Positions 1 through 7,668 of a DNA stretch of 24,199 nt are shown here, in pieces; the first letter of the stretch is position 1, and every line of letters begins with the position of its first letter. This DNA comes from JASFBA01 sp034433695 (GTDB taxonomy: Bacteria; Chloroflexota; Chloroflexia; DTKN01), in NCBI GenBank assembly GCA_034433695.1, contig DAOUAK010000010.1, forward strand, positions 1 to 24,199, in the 5' to 3' direction. The notes below the pieces were generated by a model. The model was not told the DNA's origin. It saw only the letters and a list, made by a program, of their open reading frames with translations, and made no database searches. Both the position numbers and the translations under genes were made by a program.

Positions 1-292
1 AAACCCCCTCTTCGAGCAGGGAGCCGGTCGGAGTGCAATCCCCCACCCACACCCATCCCCACGGCTCCGCAAGCCAGGCCTCCAGACGACGGGCCGCCTC
101 GCCTTCCGGTGCCCCGCAGAGCACCAGCACGTCGGCGTGCGCCGGCGATTCCACGGCCACGATTCCCCGCCGAACCGCCTGGTAGCGTCTGGCCAGAACC
201 GCCTGGGCCTCCAGCGCGCAGCCTCCGCAACCGCTTCCCATAACCCAGTAAACCCGTATCGGCCTGCCCACCGAGCACCTCACCGAGATCAT
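1..292 (-). CDS. NuoB/hydrogenase small subunit-like protein (3' end beyond the window)
   Basis: This is the small Fe-S subunit of a complex I/group 4 hydrogenase-like membrane complex. In that family it carries the N2-type [4Fe-4S] cluster next to the large subunit. The first 97 residues are visible. The motif GSGCGGCALE gives a CxxC pair at Cys22 and Cys25, followed by a hydrophobic strand ending in VLVLCGAPE and then GDCTPTGS with a third cysteine at Cys86, where NuoB-type proteins keep their third ligand. The fourth ligand would lie beyond the left edge. The ATG at 292-290 overlaps the TGA of the preceding membrane subunit gene in an ATGA arrangement, so translation is probably coupled. 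The family call is by motif; the exact subfamily is inferred from the neighbouring genes. Confidence 0.75.
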   Translation of the reverse strand, partial: MISVRCSVGRPIRVYWVMGSGCGGCALEAQAVLARRYQAVRRGIVAVESPAHADVLVLCGAPEGEAARRLEAWLAEPWGWVWVGDCTPTGSLLEEGV

Positions 293-1653
293 AGTCCTAC
301 CGCTTTTCCCAGGATGCCCAGAAGCGGTTGAGGATACAGTCCCAGGAAAAGTAGCCCGAGGATCAGCAAGAGGATGAGCACCGTGACCGCCCAGGGCACC
401 TGACGATGGGCCACCGTCTGCTCCATCGGCAGGAAAAGCGGCCAGAGGGCCCGCACCATGGCCAGCAAAAAGAGGGCCGCCGCCAGAAGCAATCCGACCA
501 GGTAGGGCCAGCCTCGCTCCAGGGCCTCCTGATACAGCGACCATCGGCCGGGAAAGCCTCCCCAGGGCGGTATCCCGGCCAGGCTCAGGGCGGCCACAAG
601 CAGCCCGGACGTTACTACCGGTAGGCGATGGCCGATTCCCACCAGGCCGGCCACGTCATCTCGCCCGCTGCTCCACTCCAGCGCCCCAATGCACACCAGG
701 AGCAGCACCAGGGCTATCCCGTGGTGGACGGTCAGAAAAAGGCCGGCCTGGAGACTCCGGGGCTCGGCCAGAGCCATGGCGTAGAGGATAAAGGCGACAT
801 CAAAGGAGGAGGCATAGGCGGCCAGACGCTTGAGCCGGTCCTGCCCGGCGGCCAGCAGGGCCGCAGCCACGGCCGCACCGACGCTTCCACCGGCCAGCCA
901 CAGTTGCCCCGAGACGTTATTCTGTAAGACTTCAGGAAACCGCAACAGGATTCGAACCAGTAACACCAGCCCCATCCCCTGGACCGGCGCTACCAGAAGG
1001 GCCGTTACGGCGGTGGAAGCACGCCCGGCCAGATCGGGAAACCAGAGGTGGAAAGGCACCACCGCCGTTCCCAACCCAAAGCCGACCACCAGCAGACCCA
1101 GCGCCAGGTGCACGTCGGCTGCCTGCTGCCACTCCAGAAAGCGGTTCAAAAAGAGCAATCCCGGAACCAGAAAAAAACCGGAAAGGGCCATCATCAGGAG
1201 GTACTTCAGGCCGGCCATCAGCACCGAGATCGGCAACAACCCCACCGGCTCGTGGGGACGGTCCACCACGGCCAGCAGCACGGCCAGCCCGACCACCTGG
1301 AGAAGAAGCGCAATGACCAGAGGATCGTCCAGGAGGAGCATGGCCCAGGTTGCGCTCAGGACAAAGAACCCAACCGGAATCGGCAACTCCCCCTGATCCA
1401 GGACATGGGCCGCTACCACCACAATGCCCACCAGAAGGAGAAAAAGGCCGGCGAACAGGCGGTCCACCGGGGTCAACCTCAGGAGCGCCCCCAGGAGGCG
1501 GACCGGCTGCTCCAGAGGCAGACGGATGACCAGATATCCCCCCAGAACCAGGACCAGCCCTCCGGCCCAAAGCACAAGCCGGCGGTGTCGCCCCAGGAGA
1601 AGCATATAGAGGGTCCCCGCAATCGGCAGGAAGATAAAAAGCGCGTAAGCCAT
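289..1653 (-). CDS. NuoN/MrpD/HyfF-like antiporter-type membrane subunit
   Basis: This 454-aa polytopic membrane protein belongs to the proton-conducting antiporter-like subunits shared by complex I, Mrp antiporters and group 4 hydrogenases. Family signatures are VVPFHLWFPD near residue 198, QDRLKRLAAYASS near 271 and AGIPPWGGFPGRW near 359. By eye, several residues normally used for ion translocation are replaced: the TM5 glutamate by Gln119, the TM7 lysine by Gly195, the TM8 lysine/histidine by Gln225 and the TM10 lysine by Leu315. The start ATG is three bases after the TAA of the 257-aa membrane gene. The stop overlaps the NuoB-like gene by four bases. It is the fourth gene of the complex; whether it still moves ions is uncertain. 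Confidence 0.85.
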   Translation of the reverse strand: MAYALFIFLPIAGTLYMLLLGRHRRLVLWAGGLVLVLGGYLVIRLPLEQPVRLLGALLRLTPVDRLFAGLFLLLVGIVVVAAHVLDQGELPIPVGFFVLSATWAMLLLDDPLVIALLLQVVGLAVLLAVVDRPHEPVGLLPISVLMAGLKYLLMMALSGFFLVPGLLFLNRFLEWQQAADVHLALGLLVVGFGLGTAVVPFHLWFPDLAGRASTAVTALLVAPVQGMGLVLLVRILLRFPEVLQNNVSGQLWLAGGSVGAAVAAALLAAGQDRLKRLAAYASSFDVAFILYAMALAEPRSLQAGLFLTVHHGIALVLLLVCIGALEWSSGRDDVAGLVGIGHRLPVVTSGLLVAALSLAGIPPWGGFPGRWSLYQEALERGWPYLVGLLLAAALFLLAMVRALWPLFLPMEQTVAHRQVPWAVTVLILLLILGLLFLGLYPQPLLGILGKAVGL

Positions 1654-1656
1654 ACC

Positions 1657-2430
1657 TTATTCCCACTCCTCCGCCGAGGGCAACTGCCACCGACGCAACC
1701 GCAGGTGGAAAAGAAGCACCAGGTAGGCCCAACCCAACCCCATCAGGATGGCTACCGCGCTCAGAAGGCCCATGGCCAGCAAGCCGAGCGTCCGGGTGAG
1801 GGCGATATAGAGGAGGATCACACCGTTCCAACAGAGCAAGAGCCCGATGCTGATCTCCTGCATCTCCTGGGCCAGAAGCACGGTAAGCAGGCCAGCCAGC
1901 CCCAACCAGTACCAGACCAGATCCACATACCCCCACAAAAGCCCCTCCGGAGCACCGGGCGTCCGAACCACCGGATAGACGAGGGCCAGACCGTGGGCGG
2001 CCAGCACCAGGACGGCAAAAGCAAAGATGGGGAGAAGGTAGGCCACCAGGCGAAAGCGCTCCTTGCCCCCCCATCGAGCCGTTCGCCAGATCGTCCAGCG
2101 CAGTCGGGCCTCGGTGACCTCGTCCAGCGGCTGCTGCATCCCCAGGGCTATGCGTTGTCGCAGCACAATCGTCATGACCATAATGGCTGCAACCGTCAAT
2201 CCGGTGACGGCCTGTACCAGGACAATCCGGCTCGTTACCAGCGGGCCGATCTTCAGATCCGGCAGCACAAAGGGGAAACGGGAGATCAGCAGACAGAGCA
2301 GGCCGTACATACCGAGCAAGCCCAGGAGTTCGATCCACCAGCCGCGAAAGACGATCAACAGTCCGCCGCAGAAGATAAAGCCGGCCCAGAGGAGCAATTC
2401 GACATCCAGATAAAGCGGCCCGATCGTCAT
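1657..2430 (-). CDS. Multi-spanning membrane subunit of the hydrogenase-like complex (HyfE/NuoK-like?)
   Basis: This is a 257-aa hydrophobic protein with about seven predicted membrane segments. A hydrophilic loop sits near the middle (GMQQPLDEVTEARLRW, then a basic stretch), and the C-terminal half contains LAQEMQEISIGLLLCWNGV. I do not recognise a diagnostic motif. Its position between the two antiporter-like subunits is where hyf/ehr-type clusters place HyfE, whose C-terminal part resembles NuoK, so that is the likeliest identity by context only. The ATG at 2430 follows the upstream TAA by three bases and has GAGGT six bases upstream. Its own TAA is three bases before the next ATG, showing a tightly packed operon. 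Confidence 0.7.
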   Translation of the reverse strand: MTIGPLYLDVELLLWAGFIFCGGLLIVFRGWWIELLGLLGMYGLLCLLISRFPFVLPDLKIGPLVTSRIVLVQAVTGLTVAAIMVMTIVLRQRIALGMQQPLDEVTEARLRWTIWRTARWGGKERFRLVAYLLPIFAFAVLVLAAHGLALVYPVVRTPGAPEGLLWGYVDLVWYWLGLAGLLTVLLAQEMQEISIGLLLCWNGVILLYIALTRTLGLLAMGLLSAVAILMGLGWAYLVLLFHLRLRRWQLPSAEEWE

Positions 2431-2433
2431 GGT

Positions 2434-4185
2434 TTACCTCGTCAGCACGACCACCACGGCCAGGGCGATAAAGAGCATAAGGAGGAGAAAATAAGTCGTG
2501 TGCCGTTCCAGGAAAGTCACCAGACGGCCGGCGGCATTCCCGGCAAGGCCGGCCAACCGTCCCAAGAAACGGTAAACGGGGACCGGCCGGCCGATCCAGG
2601 CCAACCAGGCCGCCTCCTCGGGCAAAACCGGTAGCGTATCCGAAAGGGGCATGGCTGACGATGCCATCGTCGTCCTTCGGCGCAGGGCCCCACTCCACCA
2701 GATTCCCAGAGTAGCGATCATGCCCAGCCCTATCCCCCAGACCAGAAGCCACGGAAAAAGCGCTTCCAGAGCCGACTCCACCCCGACGGCCGGCGTTCCC
2801 GGCAGCGGCGACCATCCGCTCGCCCCTGTTGCCATCGTCGCCTGCTCCAGGAACATCGGCCAGAGCCAGGGGACGGCCGTTCCCCCCAACGTGACCAGCA
2901 CGGCCCCGCCAAGTGTTCCCCAGCGCGCTGCCGCAGGCAAAGCGATGGGTTCCTCCATCCTCGGCAGGAGCGTTCGACCGCGCCAGAGGTAGATCAGCGC
3001 CAGGGGCGTGGTCAGAAGCACAATCGGGACGTAAGCCCACCGGCCGGCTCCGATCAGGCCCAGCACCAGTAGCCAGCGCCCGACGAAGCCCAGGGTGGGG
3101 GGGAGGCCGGCCGCCTGCCACATCCCCAGCGCAAACAACCCCTGCCGCGTTTCTTTCCCCAGACCCATCCCCGCGATCGCCGGGTAAAAGACCGCCTGGC
3201 TCAGGAGCAGGTCCAGGATCAGGATCAACCCCGCGCCGACACCCCAGTGCCCTCCCAATCCCAGGGCCACCCAGATCAACCCCAGCCGCACCGCGCCGTC
3301 CCCGGCCAGGATCGGCCCGGCCCCGCCTTGCCGGAGGGCCAGCGCGGCATTCACCACCAGGCTGAGGCTGCCTCCGATCAACAACACCTCGCCGGGAAAC
3401 GATTCTCCGGCCTTGGAAAAGAGGCGTAGCCAGAGAAAAGGCCCGGCCAGGAGGCCGCCGTTTCCCACAAGCATGAGACCTGTTGCCCCGGCCGCTCCGA
3501 CCACCGCCGGCGCCCAACTCTGGAAAGGCACCTGTGCCGTGCGGGCCCAGGCCGCACCGGTAGCAAGAAGGAGCGCCGTCATACCAACCGCTCCAACCCC
3601 CAGCCGGCCATACTCCAGCGTTCCCGCCTGTCCAATCAGGAGGAGGGCCGCCAGGAACAGGTAACCGGCCACATGCTGCGTCCCCAGAAACCACTCGGCT
3701 ATGCCGGGCACGGGCAACCTGGGCCTGGAAGAGGAAAGTAACCCGTAGGCGGTCAGGACCCAAACCTCCCAAACGACATAGGCCAGAAGGAGATCGGCGC
3801 TTCCGAGCAGGGCCATAAAAAGGGCCAGCAGGAGCAAGACCCAGGGGGCGTGCCGTCCCTCCTCCCCCGATTCCCCCGTAGCCAGCCCAAGGAGCAGGAG
3901 CAGGGCCGAAAGGCCAGCCGGCAGGGCAAAGGCCTGGGAAAGGAAATCAAAACGCCAGGTGAGGGAGACGCTCCAATTTCCGGCCAGGGTCCAGTCCCCC
4001 AGGGAAAACTCCGGCGGCCCGGAACGTAAGAAGAGCATAGGGAGGAAAGCCCCTATTCCCAGCGCCAGAGTGACCCAGGCCCCAACTTGCCCCCACAAAC
4101 GGTGCCGCACCGTCCGGCCGACCAGAAGCAACCCCAGCCCGCCTCCGAGAAGGATCAGGGTCGATAGACCGGCCGCCTGGCTCAC
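2434..4185 (-). CDS. NuoL/HyfB-like antiporter-type membrane subunit
   Basis: This is a large antiporter-like subunit (583 aa) of the complex I/hydrogenase superfamily. Recognisable elements are LLLAYVVWEVWVLTAYGLL with the TM5 glutamate kept at Glu140, ARTAQVPFQSWAP (the TM7 region, usually GKSAQxPxxxW) with Arg215 where lysine is usual, and AAGLPPTLGFVGRW near residue 358. The TM8 histidine region reads LMLVGNGG without a histidine, and the TM10 HxxxK motif is not found. The C-terminus has an extra hydrophilic stretch before a last membrane helix. I chose the GTG at 4185 because GGAGGTGG lies just upstream and GTG overlaps the large subunit TGA as GTGA. The longer open frame reaching to 4395 would run inside the upstream gene. 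Confidence 0.85.
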   Translation of the reverse strand: MSQAAGLSTLILLGGGLGLLLVGRTVRHRLWGQVGAWVTLALGIGAFLPMLFLRSGPPEFSLGDWTLAGNWSVSLTWRFDFLSQAFALPAGLSALLLLLGLATGESGEEGRHAPWVLLLLALFMALLGSADLLLAYVVWEVWVLTAYGLLSSSRPRLPVPGIAEWFLGTQHVAGYLFLAALLLIGQAGTLEYGRLGVGAVGMTALLLATGAAWARTAQVPFQSWAPAVVGAAGATGLMLVGNGGLLAGPFLWLRLFSKAGESFPGEVLLIGGSLSLVVNAALALRQGGAGPILAGDGAVRLGLIWVALGLGGHWGVGAGLILILDLLLSQAVFYPAIAGMGLGKETRQGLFALGMWQAAGLPPTLGFVGRWLLVLGLIGAGRWAYVPIVLLTTPLALIYLWRGRTLLPRMEEPIALPAAARWGTLGGAVLVTLGGTAVPWLWPMFLEQATMATGASGWSPLPGTPAVGVESALEALFPWLLVWGIGLGMIATLGIWWSGALRRRTTMASSAMPLSDTLPVLPEEAAWLAWIGRPVPVYRFLGRLAGLAGNAAGRLVTFLERHTTYFLLLMLFIALAVVVVLTR

Positions 4186-5246
4186 CGACCCACCTCCAGT
4201 CCCCAGGAGGCCACGATGACCCCTACCATTTCCCAGTGCTGGCCTACCAGCGTCTGGGGAAGCACGGCCAGATGTGCGGCAGCGGGCGTGGTCCGCCATA
4301 GGCCGCTTAGCCGGCCGGAATCGTCCACGGCCACCCGGATGCCCAGTCGTCCGTCCGGCGCTTCCACCCGGGACTGGGCCTCGCCGGCCGGCCACCGCTC
4401 CGGCACCGGAGCACGGACCGGCCCGGCCGGCATCGCTCTTACGGCCTGCTCCAGAAGTCGCAGGCTTTCAAAAGCCTCCAGCAGCCATACCACCCAGCGG
4501 GCAAAGGCGTCTCCCCCGGCCTGCACAACCACTTCGGGCGGCATTTCCGCATATGCCGCATAGGGCCGGTCACGTCGCAGGTCCTGGGAGACTTCGGAAC
4601 CCCGGGCGATAGGTCCACTGACACCGTGCTCCTCGGCAAATTCCTTCGTAAGGAGGCCAATCCCGACCAGAGCGCTGACCCCCGAACGAGCCGAAATCGC
4701 CCGATGGGCCAGGCGGTACAGAGTTCCCTTGATTTGCTGCACCAGTTCGGCGACCGCCTCTACCCCCTCCAGGTCTCGGCCCAGGCCGCCGGGGACGTTC
4801 AGGCCGGAGAAGAAGCGCCGACCGGTGAGCCTGCACCAGACATCCAGCGCCTCCTCGCGCAGGTCCAGCAACTTCAACGCGGCTTCCGGCAGGCCGGCCA
4901 GACGCAAAACCTTCCCCGCCGTCAACAAGTGGGCCACAACACGCTCCAGTTCGGCCAGGAGCAGGCGCAGGAAACGGGCCCGCTCCGGGATCTCTACCCC
5001 GGCCAAAGCCTCCAGGGCCTGGCAAAAGGCCAGGCTGTGGGCCCAGGAAGAGGCGGCGCACAGCCGCTCTACCTGGACCAGGGCTTCTTCCGGCCGAAGC
5101 CCGGCCCAGGCCTCCGGCGCAGGGGAAGGAGGCTGCAACCATTTCGCCTGGGCCTGTTGAACGGTGCCGTCCTCAACCTCCAGGTCCAGCCGCAATCCCC
5201 CGGGCCACCCTGGATAAAACGGCCCCAGAGAGAACAAATACCCCAT
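4182..5246 (-). CDS. [NiFe]-hydrogenase/NuoD-like large subunit lacking the metal ligands
   Basis: This 354-aa protein resembles the catalytic large subunit of group 4 hydrogenases. WAHSLAFCQALEALAGVEIPERA and the following LELERVVAHLL-like stretch, FSGLNVPGGLGRDLEG near residue 146, and GPIARGSEVSQDLRRDRPY near 211 all match that family. The N-terminal RxCGxC is RLCAAS here, with Cys63 present and Ser66 in place of the second cysteine. The protein ends at IVASWGLEVGR, where hydrogenases carry the second CxxC pair (DPCxxC). A Ni-Fe centre is therefore not expected, as in NuoD and in the Ehr proteins. It has no NuoC-like N-terminal extension. The ATG has AAGGGG about eight bases upstream. It is the first gene of the complex. 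Confidence 0.85.
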   Translation of the reverse strand: MGYLFSLGPFYPGWPGGLRLDLEVEDGTVQQAQAKWLQPPSPAPEAWAGLRPEEALVQVERLCAASSWAHSLAFCQALEALAGVEIPERARFLRLLLAELERVVAHLLTAGKVLRLAGLPEAALKLLDLREEALDVWCRLTGRRFFSGLNVPGGLGRDLEGVEAVAELVQQIKGTLYRLAHRAISARSGVSALVGIGLLTKEFAEEHGVSGPIARGSEVSQDLRRDRPYAAYAEMPPEVVVQAGGDAFARWVVWLLEAFESLRLLEQAVRAMPAGPVRAPVPERWPAGEAQSRVEAPDGRLGIRVAVDDSGRLSGLWRTTPAAAHLAVLPQTLVGQHWEMVGVIVASWGLEVGR

Positions 5247-5337
5247 CTATGACCCCTTACACCGGGCCAGGCCATCCCGGCCCTGCGGGAACACACCGAA
5301 GAAGGATAACAGGGCTTTGAAAAAGCCGGCACCGATT

Positions 5338-6306
5338 TCATCGTAGAACATAGAGGATGACCAGCACAGAGATTCCCCAGAGCATCAGGTTGATCAGGAA
5401 GGGGAGGTCGCCCAGGAGAATTTCCTCCGGGCTACCCCCCTTGTTTTTCTGATAGACCAGGAAAAGGTAGCGGAAGATCGCATAGATCACAAAGGGGATG
5501 GTCAGCATCATATAGGGAATATCGTGGACGTACTCCGAAGTCAGCCACCTTGGGTTCGGCCCGTAAAAGGTATAGAGGGAATAGGCGATCAACGTGCTGG
5601 CGGCAACGATGGAAAGCAACTCCTCCAGAAGGGCCGGAGAATACTGGCTGAGGATATGGCGGTGGGAGCCGGCGTTCTGCTCCAGCAGAAGGAGTTCGTG
5701 ACGCCGTTTGGCCAGGCCGAGGAAAAGGGCCAGCAAAATGGTACAGACAAAGAGCCAGTGAGAAATCGAGACTCGGATGGCAACGGCCCCGCCGGCTGCC
5801 CGCAGGACGAAGCCGAAGGCGATGGCCAGGATATCCAGGATGACGACGTTTTTGAGGTAGAAGGAGTAGACCACCATCAGGAGCAGATAGGCCAGCAGGA
5901 TCGCCCCGAAAAGGGGGTTCAGCCAGAAAGCCGTCGGCAGGGAGATGGCGATCAGGAGGACAGCAGTGGCCACGGCCACACCGGGTCGGAGGCGGCCCGC
6001 CGCCAGGGGACGGTTCCGTTTGACCGGGTGGGCCCGGTCGCGCTCAATGTCCGCCACATCGTTGATCAGGTAGACGGCGCTGCTGGCCATGCAGAACAGG
6101 GCAAAGGCCAGCATAGACTCGGCCACGGCGTGGGGGTCAAACAGGCGCACGGCAAAGACCAGGCCGGCAAAGACAAAGACGTTTTTGCTCCACTGTTTGG
6201 GCCTCACGCTGATGAGCAGGTCCCGGAGCACCTGCCCACTCCTGGCCGCAGCACCTCGCATCCGGCCCATCCCGTGGCGCATCCTGAACAGCAAAAGACG
6301 AAACAC
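5338..6306 (-). CDS. UbiA-family prenyltransferase, decaprenyl-phosphate phosphoribosyltransferase-like
   Basis: This is an integral membrane transferase of the UbiA superfamily. The opening ISVRPKQWSKNVFVFAG and the motif NDVADIERDRAHPVKRNRP (the NDxxDxxxD metal/diphosphate site, residues 82-90 on) are typical of the Rv3806c-like enzymes. These transfer phosphoribose to decaprenyl phosphate for arabinose-containing cell-wall polymers. The second conserved motif is DILAIAFGFVLRAAGG at 158-173, and AKRRHELLLLE follows. I place the start at GTG 6306, which has AGGAG six bases upstream and lies about 33 bases after a predicted transcription start. The longer frame from TTG 6393 would begin upstream of that promoter's -35 element. 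Met38 or Met45 of the longer frame are alternatives. The gene is 91 bases upstream of the hydrogenase-like operon and may be co-transcribed with it. The exact substrate is inferred. Confidence 0.85.
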   Translation of the reverse strand: MFRLLLFRMRHGMGRMRGAAARSGQVLRDLLISVRPKQWSKNVFVFAGLVFAVRLFDPHAVAESMLAFALFCMASSAVYLINDVADIERDRAHPVKRNRPLAAGRLRPGVAVATAVLLIAISLPTAFWLNPLFGAILLAYLLLMVVYSFYLKNVVILDILAIAFGFVLRAAGGAVAIRVSISHWLFVCTILLALFLGLAKRRHELLLLEQNAGSHRHILSQYSPALLEELLSIVAASTLIAYSLYTFYGPNPRWLTSEYVHDIPYMMLTIPFVIYAIFRYLFLVYQKNKGGSPEEILLGDLPFLINLMLWGISVLVILYVLR

Positions 6307-6345
6307 TCCGTACTCCTGAAATCCAAAGTCCAAGGCAGCGGCCTT

Positions 6346-6374
6346 ATGATACCGCATCTCCGTCCGGCCGTCAA
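6346..6374 (-). promoter_or_regulatory. Sigma70-type promoter of the UbiA-like gene
   Basis: On the minus strand, TTGACG (6374-6369) and TATCAT (6351-6346) are separated by exactly 17 bases. The expected start near 6339 gives a leader of about 33 bases to the GTG at 6306, which supports that start. Confidence 0.65.
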
Positions 6375-6410
6375 CCACCATTCCCTCATGCAAAATGCTA
6401 CCGACGTGCC

Positions 6411-6439
6411 TTGCATCCTGTCCCCTTTCATGCTAAACT
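6411..6439 (+). promoter_or_regulatory. Sigma70-type promoter for the coiled-coil/zinc-ribbon gene
   Basis: TTGCAT (6411-6416) and TAAACT (6434-6439) are 17 bases apart, with TG one base upstream of the -10 (extended -10). The start would be near 6446, about 42 bases before the ATG at 6488. It diverges from the UbiA-gene promoter 37 bases away. Confidence 0.55.
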
Positions 6440-6487
6440 GTCGGAAGCATTTCGGTCCGGGGTATCGAATTCCCACAGGAGGAAGCC

Positions 6488-7657
6488 ATGTCCGAAGAAC
6501 CCAAGGGTTTCAAGCCCGGAGGCGGTACCAAAGGAATAGGCCGGCGGCTGGGTCGGGAAGCCGGCTCGGATGAACCTTCCCGTCGGCTCGATCGAATCGA
6601 ACCACCCCGGACCGCAGCAGAACAGGAACAGGTCGAACTTTCCCGCCGGGTGGAGGCGCTGGAGGGACGTTTGGGCACCCTCCATGGCCGGGCCACACTG
6701 GGCGACCTCCGGGCCCGCCTGGGGACACTGGATGCCACCCTGCGCAGCCTCCCGGCCGCACTGCTGGAAGTGCGCCAGGGCGGCTACGTCTACAAGGCCT
6801 ACCTGGAGAAGAAGGTGGAGGTGTTGCAACGGCAGTGGGAAGGCCTGCGGCAACGCCTCGATGCCGAAGTTGCCCAGCAAGGGCGGACCCTTTTGCTGCG
6901 GGTGGAGGAACTCCAGAGACGACTCCTGGCCCTGGGGAGCGAGTTTCGGCCGGCCGACCTGGAGACATTGGAACAGGAGGCGGACCTGATCGAGGGGCAG
7001 ATCAACGATGTCGCCGGCGCCCTGGAGGGCACCTTCCGGGTGCTCCAGGACAATGTCCAGCAGACGGATCAGCAGCTTCAGGCCCTCCGCTGGCTCCTGC
7101 AGCAGGTCGCCGTGGCCTCCTTCCGCCTGCGGCCGGGAGAGAACGTCGTCGAGGCGGTCTCCGCCCAGTACCTGACCCGCGAGGAGAAAGAAGGCCCGAG
7201 AGGAGTTCTCTACCTGACCGACCAGCGTCTGCTCTTTGAGCAAAAAGAAGATGTGGTCACGGCCAAGTTTCTCTTCATTCCCACCCAGAAGCAACGCGTG
7301 CAAAAGATGCTCCTGGAGGTGCCGATCGGCGCAATGGCCGAGGTCCGGGCCGGCGAACGTGGGGCGCTCATGTTCAAGAAGGAACTGCTGGAACTCCACC
7401 TGGCCCAGGCCGGGCTTCCTCGGGCCCTCTTCCGCCTGGAGACCGATTCGGAGGCCTGGGCGGCGCTCATCGGACGGGTACGCAGCGGGGACATCGCCGG
7501 AGAACGGGTGGGGACTGAGGCCGCGCCGACCGTCCAGGTTGCTCCGGCCCAGGTGCCCTCCCGTTGCCCGACCTGCGGGGCTGCCCTGACGACCGAGGTC
7601 GTCCGAGGGATGACCAGCATCACCTGCGAATATTGCGGCACCCTGATTCGGCTTTGA
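6488..7657 (+). CDS. Hypothetical protein: coiled coil, PH/GRAM-like segment, C-terminal zinc ribbon
   Basis: I do not recognise a named family. The 389-aa protein has a polar N-terminus (1-45) and then long heptad-rich helices (about 46-205, rich in Leu, Glu, Arg and Gln) that should form a coiled coil. A compact segment at 212-331 follows, containing GVLYLTDQRLLFEQ and a run of alternating strands, which looks like the PH/GRAM-type domains that bind membranes or proteins. The last 30 residues hold CPTC (Cys360, Cys363) and CEYC (Cys380, Cys383), a typical four-cysteine zinc ribbon. No signal peptide or membrane helix is seen, so it is probably cytoplasmic. AGGAGG lies five bases before the ATG. 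It stands alone between a divergent and a convergent neighbour. Confidence 0.85.
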   Translation: MSEEPKGFKPGGGTKGIGRRLGREAGSDEPSRRLDRIEPPRTAAEQEQVELSRRVEALEGRLGTLHGRATLGDLRARLGTLDATLRSLPAALLEVRQGGYVYKAYLEKKVEVLQRQWEGLRQRLDAEVAQQGRTLLLRVEELQRRLLALGSEFRPADLETLEQEADLIEGQINDVAGALEGTFRVLQDNVQQTDQQLQALRWLLQQVAVASFRLRPGENVVEAVSAQYLTREEKEGPRGVLYLTDQRLLFEQKEDVVTAKFLFIPTQKQRVQKMLLEVPIGAMAEVRAGERGALMFKKELLELHLAQAGLPRALFRLETDSEAWAALIGRVRSGDIAGERVGTEAAPTVQVAPAQVPSRCPTCGAALTTEVVRGMTSITCEYCGTLIRL

Positions 7658-7668
7658 CTCCGAGAGTG

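Noticed and set aside
1048..2634. A 528-codon plus-strand frame rich in Gln, His and Pro
   Set aside because: It is antisense to the hydrogenase-like operon, has no ribosome binding site and has a composition typical of the reverse of hydrophobic genes.
932..3772. A 946-codon open frame on the minus strand overlapping the membrane subunit genes
   Set aside because: It is Gly/Pro/Arg-rich with no domain, lies out of frame over the NuoL-like, 257-aa and NuoN-like genes, and results from high GC content.
5247..5341. A possible small gene starting at ATG 5341, overlapping the UbiA-like stop
   Set aside because: It has no ribosome binding site, its frame runs out of phase into the large-subunit gene and the peptide has no recognisable features.
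7657..7667. A short hairpin (ACTC-CGA-GAGT) between convergent genes as a terminator
   Set aside because: The stem is only four pairs and no T-run follows on either strand.
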